A stretch of 64,000 nt of DNA from Malaya genurostris (lineage: Eukaryota; Arthropoda; Insecta; Diptera; Culicidae). Location of the stretch: contig NC_080571.1 of NCBI RefSeq assembly GCF_030247185.1, positions 143,512,691 to 143,576,690 of the forward strand, in the 5' to 3' direction. This document shows positions 35,585-46,320 of this stretch, piece by piece (position 1 is the first letter of the stretch; each line of letters opens with the position of its first letter). The position numbers were made by a program, and so were the translations under genes. Below the pieces are notes generated by a model. It saw only the letters and a program-made list of their open reading frames with translations. It had not been told where the DNA came from and did not search any database.

Positions 35585-35686
35585 TTAGAACACATTTTTC
35601 TACTAGTATGGGTGTCGTTTTCAAACATGCCGTGCGAAACAGAGTTGCCACGTATACAGATCAATCTGTATTAACACATTCAATTA
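35585..35686 (+). repeat. Small dispersed repeat C, copy 2
   Basis: Matches 42074-42180 (ACTAGTATGGGTGTCGT, CATGCCGTGCGAAAC, GTTGCCAC, ACAGAT) and, inverted, 9718-9786. It holds the target site AACACATTCAATTA (35673-35686) used by the R1-clade LINE. Confidence 0.7.
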
Positions 35687-36402
35687 TGGGGCAGCAGGGA
35701 CATTGTATAAGGGCTTGACGACCCCTCCCCCGGCAACTACGAGTTGTAGGGCTTGCCTAGGATGCGGTGGGGTTTGGCAGTGGGCTCTGCTAATCCTCTA
35801 TAAAAAGCTGCATGTCCTACTAAAGCGATCGTGTGCGCTCAAAGCGCACAGGCCCAGCAAGAGTGCCGACTCGGCACGTTAGGACTAACGCCAGTGAGGT
35901 CCTAACTATGGCATACTGGCTACTACACCATCCATGGGTACGATACGGTAGATCAAAATATATAGAGAAGCTAGGGCTGACAGTTGCGGTATTCTACTCC
36001 TTCAGTAAAGCAAGGTGGAACCGGATTGAAATGGCGAGTAGTCTAATGCCGCAGCTGCCTTCCGTCCCATAAAACCGTGACTGAGCGTAAAGCCAACCCT
36101 CGCATGGCCTCACTTCACCGCATAGGTAACCATGGGATCATGATAGCGGCTACTTTCGGCTGGGTTTGACGGTAGCCATGAGGGGGACATGTATAAACAT
36201 GAGTTATACACCATCAACATCGGTGTCGAGTAAGGAGATAAACTGGTTCGCAAGAGGGGGTTAGAGGAGGTCTCCATCCAGAACGGGTGCAAGAGAGGAG
36301 AGTGAGGCGGTAGCTGAGGGGACGAACGACAGCAATGCCCGTGGCAATCCAGTGGACCAGCCCGAATCCCGGGAGCAAGTGATGGAAGTAGTTTAGCCGA
36401 GT

Positions 36403-37480
36403 ATGACAGCGGTCATAGAACAACTCGACGCGATTATTGAATTCACGCAGGAGAAATCCAACATCAGCAAGGAGCTGAAGGTGAACTTGCTGAAGCTACG
36501 TAAGGCCGTGAACGTAGCTAAAAGGGACCAAGAGGCGTTGTTAGTGCGGCTAGAGGGTGGCGGAAAGTCGGAGAAGTGTTCTCAAACAGAGCCCTTCACC
36601 TTCGATACCGATAAAAAACAGGAGGCGGTCGACTATGCGCTCCGGCTCACGATTGAGCGGAATAAACAGCGCCAGAAACGCGCCAGGGATTCTCCAGGAA
36701 GTAAACGCCTGACTCCCAAGGCCAAAAGGAGTAAAGACCATGGCGGAAATGATGAGACGAAGGAACGTGGCGAGGGGCTCAACCCAAACCTCGGCACTCG
36801 ATCCCCGGATCCGAGCCATGTAAGCGAACCCGGCGAGAATCCATGGCTGAAGGTCACTAAGAAGAAAAGAGTCCCAAAAGATGCTAGGCCCATTCCTGGG
36901 AGGAGGACTAGGGACAAAGGCGAGGCTTTGTTGGTTAAGGCCGACAAGGAAAAGTACGCCGATGTGCTCAAGGCCATGCGGAGTGAGGCAAAGCTAGCCG
37001 AGCTTGGCAAAGAGGTTAGCAGCATATGTCGCACGAAAACGGGAGAGGTGCTGCTCGAGCTAAAAAGGGAGCACAGGTGGATGGAACGGAACTTGTTGCG
37101 TTGACCCAACAAGTCTTGGGCGACACGGCCGAAGTTAGAGCCCTGCGTAGCGAGGTTGCACTACAGTGCAAACGGTTGAATGAATTCGCCACCGCAGAAG
37201 AACTGGCCATGGCCATCAAGGAATCCATCCGTATGAGGAAAGGACCAAAGGGCACCCAGATAGCTACATTCAAGCTATCGGCCACGGATGCTAACTAGGT
37301 TCTCAAAGTGGGCAGGCTAAAGGTCGGATGGTCGGTATGCCTAGTGACCGCTTACCAACCGCCGGTGGTTGACATGTGCTTCAGGTGTTTCGAATCTAGC
37401 CACAAGTCGTGAGACTGCAAAGGCCCAGACCGGAGCAACCTCTGCAAGCGTTGAGGCGGCGAGGGGCACAAGGCGTATGC
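36403..37480 (+). pseudogene. R1-clade ORF1 (gag-like)
   Basis: First frame 36403-37104 (MTAVIEQLDAIIEFTQEKSN; then Lys/Arg-rich; then LLVKADKEKYADVLKAMRSE, ELGKEVSSICRTKTGEVLLE). The homology continues in another frame (37026-37298: VLGDTAEVRALRSE, LNEFATAEELAMAIKE), so a frameshift lies near 37075. CCHC-like MCFRCFESSHKS follows near 37376-37410 with further stops. This pattern is that of R1-clade ORF1, an RNA-binding protein. Confidence 0.8.
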
Positions 37481-37581
37481 ATGTGAAAGAACGCCACGTT
37501 GCTATGCGCGAGCAAGAAGAGGGCAACAAACCATGTCATGGGCGGATCTACTAGTCCAACAAGTGGAGGGAGTAAAACAAC

Positions 37582-38654
37582 ATGCAAGTAGCACAGCTGA
37601 ATCTAAATCACTGTGCAGCTGGCCAGCAACTGCTGTACCAGTCAGTGGCGGAATGGGGCATTGATGTCGCGATTCTCTCGGATCCCTATCGCACACCAGT
37701 AGATAACGGGAACTGGGTGTAAGACGAATCCAAGACTGTGGCGATCTTGCCGACTGGTCGATACATAGTGCAAGAGGTGGTGAAAACGCAAGCGGAGGGA
37801 GTAGCGATAGCGAAGGTAAACGGAGTGTATAGTGTAGCTGCTACGCTCCACCGAGATGGTCAATAGACCAGTTCACCCGGATGGTCGACATGTTGACCGC
37901 AGACCTGGTGGGTCGGAAGCCGGTGGTGATAGCCGGAGTTACTGGCAGGAGTGGCAGTTTCGATCCTCAGGTACGGCAGCCCGGTATGGGCGTCGGCACT
38001 GAATGTGGAACGCAACGCACAGATGATGGAGTGTACGCATAGACTGATGTGTCTTCGCGTGATCAGTGCATACCGCACTGTATCGAAGGACGCGGCCTGC
38101 GTTTTTGCAAGTATGATGCTTATCTGTCTGATAGTGAAGGAAGACGTGGAGTGCTACAGCATGCGAGGAGACAGCACGCCCGTAGGGCCTCCAAAGCCGC
38201 TTCTCTACGCAGATGGCAACAAGAGTTGGACAGCTCAACCAAGGGTAGGTGGACACATCGGCTCATACCTAGGGTCTCGAGTTGGTTAGATAGACCTCAC
38301 GGAGAAATGAACTTCGGCCTGACGCAATTCCTCACAGGAGACGGGTGCTTTAGATGGTACCTCCACAGGTTCGGCCAAGCGACGTCCCCTGTATGTCCTG
38401 GCTACCCAGACGAGATCGAGACGGCAGAACACGTCCTGATCGCATGTTCCCGTTTCGCGGCTCACAGAAGTGAGCTACTGGAGGCTTGCGGCATTGACAC
38501 CACACCGGAGAACCTGATCCAGAGAATGTGCCACTGCGTAGAGAACTCTAACGCAGTGTCGACCGTGGCATCCCAAATTGCGGGCATAATTCAGCGGAAA
38601 TGGAGTGCAGAACAACAACAGGCAGCCGCGACCGCTAGCCGCGTGCAACCGTAG
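37582..38654 (+). pseudogene. R1-clade ORF2 with the RT domain missing
   Basis: MQVAQLNLNHCAAGQQLLYQ (from 37582) and WGIDVAILSDPYRTP mark an R1-type endonuclease, which runs with stops to about 37940 (RKPVVIAGVTG). The next recognisable part, AVSILRYGSPVWASAL and then RLMCLRVISAYRTVSKDAAC (from 37951), belongs after the RT fingers-palm, so nearly all of RT is deleted. The C-terminus (38049-38654) is long and open: WTHRLIPRVSSWLDRPHGEM, FLTGDGCF, a knuckle CPGYPDEIETAEHVLIACSRF, stop at 38652-38654. Confidence 0.85.
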
Positions 38655-39871
38655 TAGGCTCAAGAGGGATCAGCGAATAAACCTCGGTCCGAGAGAACCT
38701 ACTTCGCCGGGGAGCTCTTCGTCGGAGTAGTCTAGATTCATCGTCGGGGACTAGACGAGTAGTACGTAAAACTGTTAGGATCGTCAGGGCGCCAGTGAAC
38801 CGGGAGCTATCCTCCAACCGGAATCACTGGATCGACCCAGGCATCCTCTCGGTCGGGCGTTGACGGGAATCGAAAGCGTCGGTTTCGGGAGGGCCTCTGT
38901 CGTCCGGGAACTATCCGTCGGTGAAGGTTCTAATCTTTTTGGCGGAGACTAGTCGAGTAGTTCCGCGACGTAGCCTCAGTTTTGGGTCGTCGAGGCGCCA
39001 GTGAACCGGAAGTTACCCTCCAGCCGGCATCACTGGACCGACCTCGTCATCCAACTGGTCGATTCCTCGAGAGCAGGATGTTGATCCCAATTCTGCATAA
39101 ATCTGGGGAGAGTATTGTGAGCACCCATAGCCTTCCACCCCGAAGTAATACCTAGCGGTGGTGCCGAGGAGGTACGGTTGGAGATCCAAGGTTGGGTAGT
39201 CCTTTGAAGAGTCCCACACTCCGTGCGTAAATGCATTTCACCTTGTAAAAAAAACACATTCAATTACGACAGTAACGCTGTCTCGCAATACAAAAAGGCG
39301 GGTGGGTAATGTCAGAGACATAACTGGATGTCGTGAATACGAAAACAACTGACATGTTCCTTAACACTTCCGAATATCAATTGTATGAATTATGCACGCA
39401 TTCCCCTTTTTCACATTTTTCGCAAAAACAAAGAAAGCTTCACTTGATCTCGATTACTGTGAATTTCACACAGCGAAAAGTGCACAAATCTAAGCAAACT
39501 GTTCTTGATATGTAGTAAACTGAGGATATTTCCCTACGATTTGCAAAAAACAAATCCTAATAGTTCTTTAGAAAACTTTTAGAGCCATTAGAACGGCTGA
39601 TATTGTGCAATGCTCTCCATCGTTGTTTTTTTTTTTCAATGCTAATGACTGGCAGCTGTGACGTAATCGCTCTTGTCGAAAGCGTGCAGACAACACAAAA
39701 CACATCTGCTCGCAGTGGCGATACAATCCAAACTGATTCAAGTTTTGTTGAGAGGCTTGTTTCTACCTGATTTCGTTTGTAGCTTTTTCACTAATGGGCG
39801 GTCCTAACGGCTATAAAAATAGCCGCATACAGAATTTTAATGTCGATTATTTCATTTCGGATTTGCATATT

Positions 39872-40726
39872 TTATTGAAAGAAACTATCAATATGCTGAA
39901 GGGACTCGTTTCTAGCATTCACAAGGACCAAATTGAGGAACTCCCGCTGCTGCTGCTGGCTGGTCCTCTCGCCTTGATGGCCAGCAAGCGAATGAGAGAT
40001 GCGACCTGAGCGTTTGAGGTTTTTATTAACCACGCAGAAGGTGCATTCTCTCTCGCTGCTGGTTAACTTCCGCTTCTGCTGCTGGCTGGTCCTCTCGCCT
40101 TGATGGCCAGCAAGCGAATGAGAGATGCGACCTGAGCGTTTGAGGTTTTTATTAACCACGCAGAAGGTGCATTCCCTCTCGCTGCTGGTTAACTCCCGCT
40201 GCTGCTGCTGGCTGGTCCTCGCGCTTCGATGGCCAGCAAGCGAATGAGAGATGCGACCTGAGCGTTTGAGGTTTTTATTAACCACGCAGAAGGTGCATTC
40301 TCTCTCGCTGCTGGTTAACTCCCGCTGCTGCTGCTGGCTGGTCCTCGCGCTTCGATGGCCAGCAAGCGAATGAGAGATGCGACCTGAGCGTTTGAGGTTT
40401 TTATTAACCACGCAGAAGGTGCATTCTCTCTCGCTGCTGGTTAACTCCCGCTGCTGCTGCTGGCTGGTCCTCGCGCTTCGATGGCCAGCAAGCGAATGAG
40501 AGATGCGACCTGAGCGTTTGAGGTTTTTATTAACCACGCAGAAGGTGCATTCCCTCTCGCTGCTGGTTAACTCCCGCTGCTGCTGCTGGCTGGTCCTCGC
40601 GCTTCGATGGCCAGCAAGCGAATGAGAGATGCGACCTGAGCGTTTGAGGTTTTTATTAACCACGCAGAAGGTGCATTCTCTGTCGCTGCTGGTTGATGAT
40701 TCCACTCCCACGACGTCTGCTTCCAT
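39872..40726 (-). CDS. Hypothetical 42-residue-repeat protein in T4
   Basis: The minus-strand ORF begins at ATG 40726 (MEADVVGVE...), 43 bp after a TATA box. The frame is also open upstream to a GTG at 40762. It then repeats a 42-residue unit about six times, each containing RECTFCVVNKNLKRSGRISH, and ends NESLQHIDSFFQ at 39872. Units are almost identical at the DNA level. The C-terminal 24 codons match unrepeated sequence in T2, T5 and T6, so the repeats grew inside an older sequence. Each unit has a CxxC and a Gln run. T5 keeps the same TATA and start context (ATG near 41343) without the array. I recognise no domain. It may be a real but non-essential frame or an accident of a repeat length divisible by three. 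Confidence 0.35.
   Translation of the reverse strand: MEADVVGVESSTSSDRECTFCVVNKNLKRSGRISHSLAGHRSARTSQQQQRELTSSERECTFCVVNKNLKRSGRISHSLAGHRSARTSQQQQRELTSSERECTFCVVNKNLKRSGRISHSLAGHRSARTSQQQQRELTSSERECTFCVVNKNLKRSGRISHSLAGHRSARTSQQQQRELTSSERECTFCVVNKNLKRSGRISHSLAGHQGERTSQQQKRKLTSSERECTFCVVNKNLKRSGRISHSLAGHQGERTSQQQQREFLNLVLVNARNESLQHIDSFFQ
39940..40695. repeat. 126-bp tandem repeat, six units
   Basis: The landmark GGCCAGCAAGCGAATGAGAG lies at 39979, 40105, 40231, 40357, 40483 and 40609, exactly 126 bp apart. The two leftmost units share CTCTCGCCTTGATGG and the others CTCGCGCTTCGATGG, so the array grew by local copying. Confidence 0.97.
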
Positions 40727-40768
40727 CGAACGCACGAAAAGAAATGATCGATTTTCGACCACGGTTCC

Positions 40769-40777
40769 CCTTTTATA
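40769..40777 (-). promoter_or_regulatory. TATA box of the T4 minus-strand transcription unit
   Basis: GTATAAAAGG on the minus strand, 43 bp before the ATG. The inverse copy in T5 has GTTATAAAAGGGG at 41290-41302 before the same GAACCGTGGTCGAAAATCGA leader. Confidence 0.5.
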
Positions 40778-41092
40778 CGCATTCAGTTGAAGATATGTGC
40801 CTGACTATCTCAAAATCGTCGTCCTTGCGCGAAAAACCCAAGCGAAAGTAAAAAGTTTTCCGCGTTGTTTTCAAATTTTAAGAAAACTTAATTTTTGAGT
40901 TGTTTGTGGTTATCGCACACTGTTCAAAATATTATCCTGAATTCCTGATCATATTTTTGATGAAATGGTGAAAGAATTATGTTGCTATCATTAATACAAG
41001 TCGAGATATTCGCGATTAAGTTCTGCCCATTCTTCCATATGGCTAATTTTGAAAAGGCGCTCCATAGTAAAGTAAGTCGTATTCACGACAAA

Positions 41093-42066
41093 ATTCTTTC
41101 ACTATTTCATCAAAAATATGATCAGGAATTAAGGATAATATTTTGAACAGTGTGAGATAACCACAAACAACTCAAAAATAAAGTTTTCTGAAAATTTTAA
41201 AACAACGCGGAAAACTCTTTACTTTTGCTTGGGTTTTTCGCGCAAGGACGACAATTTTGAGGTAGTCAGGCACATATCTTCAACTGAACGTTATAAAAGG
41301 GGAACCGTGGTCGAAAATCGATCATTTCTTCTTGTGCGTTGGATGGAAGCAGACGTCGGGACGAGAAGACGTATTCGGCGGCATCGGAGAGCGCACCTCC
41401 TGCGTGGTTAAAAACCTCAAACGCTCAGGTCGTTGTTCTTATTTGCCTTCCGGTCGTCAAGGCGAGAAGACGCATTAAACCAGTTTCGCATCATTTGGCA
41501 CTGCGAGCAGATGTGTCGGTTTGTACGCAAAGCTAGTTTCAATTCAAGCAAGAACGATTGCATCAGCTGCTGGTGGTTTGCATTGGAGAGAAAGAAATCA
41601 AAAAACGAAAAGTGGATAACATTATACAAAATCAGCTGTTCTAAGGGCTCTAAATGTTATCTAAATTAAGATTACTTCTTTGCAAATCGAAGGTCGAAAT
41701 CATCAGTTTAGTGAAAATCCAAAATAATTTGATTTGCTCCGTGCACTTTTCGCTATGCGAAAATCTTTCGAGATAAATGTTGCGAACTGTGCTAAATATC
41801 GTAGAATATTCCACAATTTGGTCCTTCTAAAAGGCAGAAATGAATCCTGTACAGCATCTTGATAGTTTCTTTCAATGAAATATGCTAATCCGAAATTAGA
41901 TAATCGACGTCAAAAATCGTTGAAAATTTTAGTAGTGAAAAGGGGGAAAGTTTCGCAATTCACACAATCGATCAACTATCAATTCGAATTCGAAAATGTA
42001 AAGAAATCGTGTCAGTTTTGTTCATATTCACGACATCCAGCTATGTCTCTGACATTACACACCCGT
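41093..42066 (-). mobile_element. Family T element, copy T5 (inverted partner of T4)
   Basis: ATCAAAAATATGATCAGGAA, GAAAACTCTTTACTTTTGCT, the TATA leader (41290) and CCACAATTTGGTCCTTCT (41811) are the inverse of T4. The far end is ATATTCACGACATCCAGC, GACATTACACACCCG. It lacks the outer 100 bp on the T4 side and lacks the 126-bp array. T4 and T5 together form a 2.77-kb inverted pair. Confidence 0.8.
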
Positions 42067-42073
42067 ACTTTTT

Positions 42074-42180
42074 TTATTTAGAACACATCTTTATACTAGT
42101 ATGGGTGTCGTCTCGAAACATGCCGTGCGAAACAAGGTTGCCACATATACAGATTAACATGTATTTTACTTCTCCTGAAC
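42074..42180 (+). repeat. Small dispersed repeat C, copy 3
   Basis: TTTAGAACACATCTTTATAC, TAGTATGGGTGTCGT and CATGCCGTGCGAAAC as in the other copies. It starts just after T5. Confidence 0.7.
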
Positions 42181-42363
42181 AATACAGACTTAAATGTTGC
42201 GAAGAAAAAAAATCCTAACACCGTAATGTACTCTCTAAGAGAGAGAGATAAGATTCTAAATTGAATTATAAATAAATAGTGCTGAACTCCTCATCTGAAG
42301 GCAAATTTTCTAAAAATAGCGATTCCTCATTCTGGATACAGCCTTCATTAAAAGTGCTTGTTA

Positions 42364-42563
42364 TGGCGCGATCACGAAATCTTCAGGCAAAATATCTTGT
42401 TAACCATCGCAAGAAGAAGCGACAGCTGCCTCCATTGGAACCTTCTGAAGAAGAACCGAGTCGTCTTTCGAGACGAGTACGTCAGGTAGGAGCAGTGTCC
42501 AGCGATGACCTGGAAGCTCCAAGCGAGTCGATGAATGCTGGAGTGAGCGGGAGTCGGTTTTGA
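42364..42563 (+). CDS. Short unrecognised ORF
   Basis: 66 codons from ATG 42364: MARSRNLQAKYLVNHRKKKR, then a Pro/Glu/Ser-rich part, stop 42561-42563. It is basic then acidic, with a composition less AT-biased than its surroundings. It could be an exon or a retroelement piece, and a CAGGTAGG that could act as a splice donor lies at about 42484. No family recognised. Confidence 0.25.
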
Positions 42564-43073
42564 TTGGAAGCCGATATGGTATGTTTATGTTAAATTTCAC
42601 TATCATGTCTGGCATATTTTTTAATATAGTTATTGATTATAACTGTTTGTTTACTTGTCTTGAACATACTTCTGATGTTTTGTTTTTAATCATTGCTTTT
42701 CTCTATTTTGAATTCGTGCCAGATTTTTCAATACTAATTATGAAGTGCTAGTGATAATGTTACGGATAGCGGAGTTAAAGTGCTTGATACATTCCAACAG
42801 TTTCCTATCTTGGTGATTAACTATAATAACTAATATTATTATTAAAACTATTGTTTGGATCGACAATATATTTCAGAGCAGGCCATTGCAATTGGCTCTT
42901 ACTGAAGAATCAAAAGTATTCGTACTCAAAAGTTTACAAAAAATAACTAAACTACAAATTTGTTGTACCTAGCCTCTATTAACATATTAAAAAGAAATCA
43001 TTTCAAGCTCAGAACATACAGTTTCGGAATAGTATCAGAATGAAATGTATGATAGTTTATTTTTATTTCTTTA
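42564..43073. other. AT-rich stretch, nothing recognised
   Basis: No conserved ORF, repeat landmark or RNA gene was seen. Confidence 0.5.
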
Positions 43074-46000
43074 CTAGCTGACCCATCGAACTTCGTCTCG
43101 CCGAATTGATTTTTTGCGTACAAACAAATTCCAGCGCTTTTTTTTTCCTGATTTCAATCAATCAATCTTCCATATGTTTGAAAAATAAACCTATCAGTTT
43201 ATTCTACTTAAAATTGCAATTCAAGAAAAGCGAAAATCTTAGTCTAAAACTTTTCCGTTTTCCTTAAAACTACTCGAGTAAAACTATTTCAGTTTCAGCT
43301 TACTTCCACTGACACATTTGATTAGCAACAAACACATTCCTACATGGATTTCCTCTTGCAGAAATTATTGCGATACAAAGATTTACGTACCTTCTATAAG
43401 TTAACCCGCAAAATGGGAACCTTTAATTTAACACGCGAAAGGCAATGGATATGGATTTGTTGTTAAAAAAGATTGTTTGAAATTCAATCGTTCAAGCTAC
43501 TTTGATAAACTGGTTGCTCTGCATATATGAATACATAGATCTATGACATACGTACCAAATAAAATGTACGTAATATACAAATCACCAACACAAGTTAACC
43601 TAGTTTACTCTTGATCCTTAATGTATCTTTCCATTATTTTACTGATTACTTGGCTGCGATGAATTCATCAAAAAAATTGTGAATACCTTATGATCAGAAA
43701 AGAACCGGAATTTTCAATCGGTAAACTTTTATTCTCTCAACGTTGGCAACACTTTTATACACATTCTGTCAAATTCTAACGCATATCGTACGATTAGTTT
43801 TTGTTTGGCGTCTATACAAAGAAGTTGAAAATTGTTCGTGTGGCGATTTTTATAATGGATGAAAATTAAGCGAATGCACCGATCACCATATCATCTTTTG
43901 AGTCAGTGCATCGAACAACGATTGTAGATCTCTCTCAAACTATGGTTTCGATATATGGAATAAAAAGTGAAGCAAAAATAACTAAGATGACTACTTTAAA
44001 TTGATTCCACAAATTTACAAAAGCTGCCCTCGCGACTTGTAGTTCGTCACTTCTCGCTAGTCTGGTGATATTATTTAATCGTGTATGATGAATGTTCGTA
44101 GCGTGACAATTTCGATTAACAATTTAGCGATAAAACTTTATTTTTACTTTTAATTTAGGACTTCTGGTCAGTCAGTAATTATTTAGTAAATTTTTGACAT
44201 ATCAGAGACTCGGATGTTTCGCATCGCTAAGTTTGTCTTCTCTGGTAGAAGGTAAAAGTTTAGATGCGAGAAACCTTCTCCTTACTTAAGGGGTAGGGTA
44301 TAAATGATGATAAATATCATCATTTTTGCGATTTTTTTTCAGAATTATCGTTCAACAAAATAAATTCAAATGTTTTGCATGATGAAAAGCATTATTCAAA
44401 CAACATTTTGTAATTTTTTCGTGGAAAAATGTTGAGAAATAAGTCGGTGAAGAGGTATTTTTAGGACGCTTCTTAAAAATCATTATTTGCGGTGTCCACT
44501 GTATTTCAGCGCAGACTAATCAGAAGTGAACAAATCAAACCAGCGTAGTTAGAGTAAAAGTTTTTCTAGACCCCAACGTCTCTGTTTGATTTTTTAAATT
44601 TTTGGTGGTTGTTCAAAGTGCAAACTACGATTTTTCACGAAAAAATCCGCCGTTTCGTAGTTACAAAATCTCCCCAAAGTACCAAACAACGAAAAGCAAA
44701 ACGTTGGAGTCTGGTTTTTTATATGTAGAAAGTGTGTGCAAAATATGAAAAAAATTGGTGCAGTAGTTTTTGAATGACGATGGACACGAACTTTTAAAAC
44801 CTGTGTTAGAGGAAAACGCGTTTTAAGTATTTTGTCTATGAAATCAATGGAAACAATTTATTACTCAAGGGTCAAACATTTTCAAAAAATCATATATTTT
44901 TCTTTTATAATTTGTTATAATGAAACATTTCAAGAATATTTTGTCAAGTTTTTAAGTCAATCGAAGCAGAAATCTTAAACCTGTGCTCCGGGCTCTTACT
45001 TCTTCGCTGTATAAGATGAATATAGATGAAGGCCCATAACTTGCTGAGTTTTGTTCTGATAGGCTTGAAAATTTCACAGAATATTCTTGAAATGTTTTAC
45101 TATCAGAAAATACAAAGAAAAAAACCGCCCGCCCCTTAAACGAACCTTGTTACATCGAATTTTTCCGCACTTTATCTTCAAAGCCTTACTCTTCCTTGAG
45201 TACGATGGTTCTACATTTTCCATATTCTATCGCATCTCACAATCTCTAGTTAGTTTGATATTGTTAAAAAACCTAACGATAAAATTAGTAATTCTTGGAC
45301 ATACGAAAGTTCAAGTTAACATTCCTTTAAATATTGTGTCCATTAACTTTTACATGAACACTGAATTCGTTTAATAGTTTTATCAATAGTCGTCTCATTA
45401 GTCGACACCACATAATTTTGTTTAGTACCCCACCTACAATTAACGAATGGTGGAGTTCGGTACTGAGAATCTATATCAGAAAGTTTTATATGAAAATAAT
45501 GTGCAATTCTTCTGTTATAGCAGAGTGAACATGAGGAGTGATTGTACCAGTATTCAGCTTATCGTTCGAATCGATGCATAAAATCGCATAACTAATGGTT
45601 TTCCATCCACCAGAATTTATCCGACGCGAACGAACTTCAGCAAGCTAAATGCAAGACAAACCTCTTTGTTTGATCTCATTATTTAAACAGGAGAATCATA
45701 TCATTGATTCGTACCAAAATCGTTCTATAATGTGATTTGTTCAACTCACGCCTACGATGGCCAACAATAATCATCTAACTGATTACATTGCACACAATGC
45801 ATCTTCTGGTAAACAATATCAGACTTTTTGATCCTTTTTACGGTATAGTTAGAGGACTCATATGCGTTCCACCATTAAATCATTTGGCAAGCAATAATGT
45901 TGATACCCAATCAAGCACGTGGCTCGGAATGACGAACCACATTAATCAAATACGCATGTGAAAACTTCACACAAAACAACTCGTTTCGCGCCAAACGATT

Positions 46001-46305
46001 TTTTCTACGATCTAGTACTCTTTCCTTAGACATCCAAACACTTATGCAACTCGTTATGCGCCAAACACCTATCGATGATCTAGCAATCATTGGCGACTTT
46101 TTCAGTGGAAAATTCCATTGTCCATACAAAATAACTTTATTGGTTTTTCCCACTTTTCCGGTAAATTTTCCTAATTTTTTTGATGTACGAACCCGGTGGG
46201 GGTAAAAACTGATCAAACAAAAAAAAAAGCATCTCAATCCGTCCATCCGTTCTTACGTGATGCGATTACAAAGAATGATCTCTGCATTTTTATATATATA
46301 GATAG
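43074..46305 (+). mobile_element. Possible 3.2-kb interspersed element, non-coding
   Basis: It opens with ACTAGCTGACCCATCGAACT, TCGTCTCGCC and closes with CCGTCCATCCGTTCTTACGT ... TTTTTATATATATAGATAGA. From memory this pair of end motifs recurs in many insect genomes as the two ends of one repeat. The 3.2 kb between contains no recognisable protein. The boundaries are inference. Confidence 0.3.
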
Positions 46306-46320
46306 ATATGATGTGTATTT

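Larger units (their letters stand above)
35687..39252 (+). mobile_element. R1-clade LINE with deleted RT core
   Basis: Flanked by a perfect 14-bp duplication AACACATTCAATTA (35673-35686 and 39253-39266), with a short A tail just before the right copy. It is clearly GC-richer than its neighbours. The order is a 0.7-kb 5' UTR, ORF1, ORF2 and a 0.6-kb 3' UTR with internally repeated motifs (GGGACTAGACGAGTAGT-like at 38743 and 38947; GGCGCCAGTGAACCGG at 38789 and 38994). Although R1 relatives often target rDNA, this copy sits in an ordinary dispersed repeat. Confidence 0.85.
39297..41090 (+). mobile_element. Family T element, copy T4 (with 126-bp repeats)
   Basis: The left end is GGCGGGTGGGTAATGTCAGA ... 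GTCGTGAATACGA. The right end is AGTAAGTCGTATTCACGACA. AAAAA lies on the left and AAA on the right. The same internal order as T6 and the inverse of T2 is kept: GCCATTAGAACGGCTGAT, CTGGCAGCTGTGACGTAATC, AATGGGCGGTCCTAACGGCT. Between 39940 and 40695 it holds six 126-bp tandem repeats. A hairpin TATA box CGGCTATAAAAATAGCCG (about 39811-39828) and a second, opposite TATA box (40769-40777) are present. Confidence 0.88.

Noticed and set aside
36550..37112. Minus-strand ORFs of 89-159 codons opposite the R1-clade ORF1
   Set aside because: Shadow frames in GC-rich sequence; the plus strand carries the recognisable protein.
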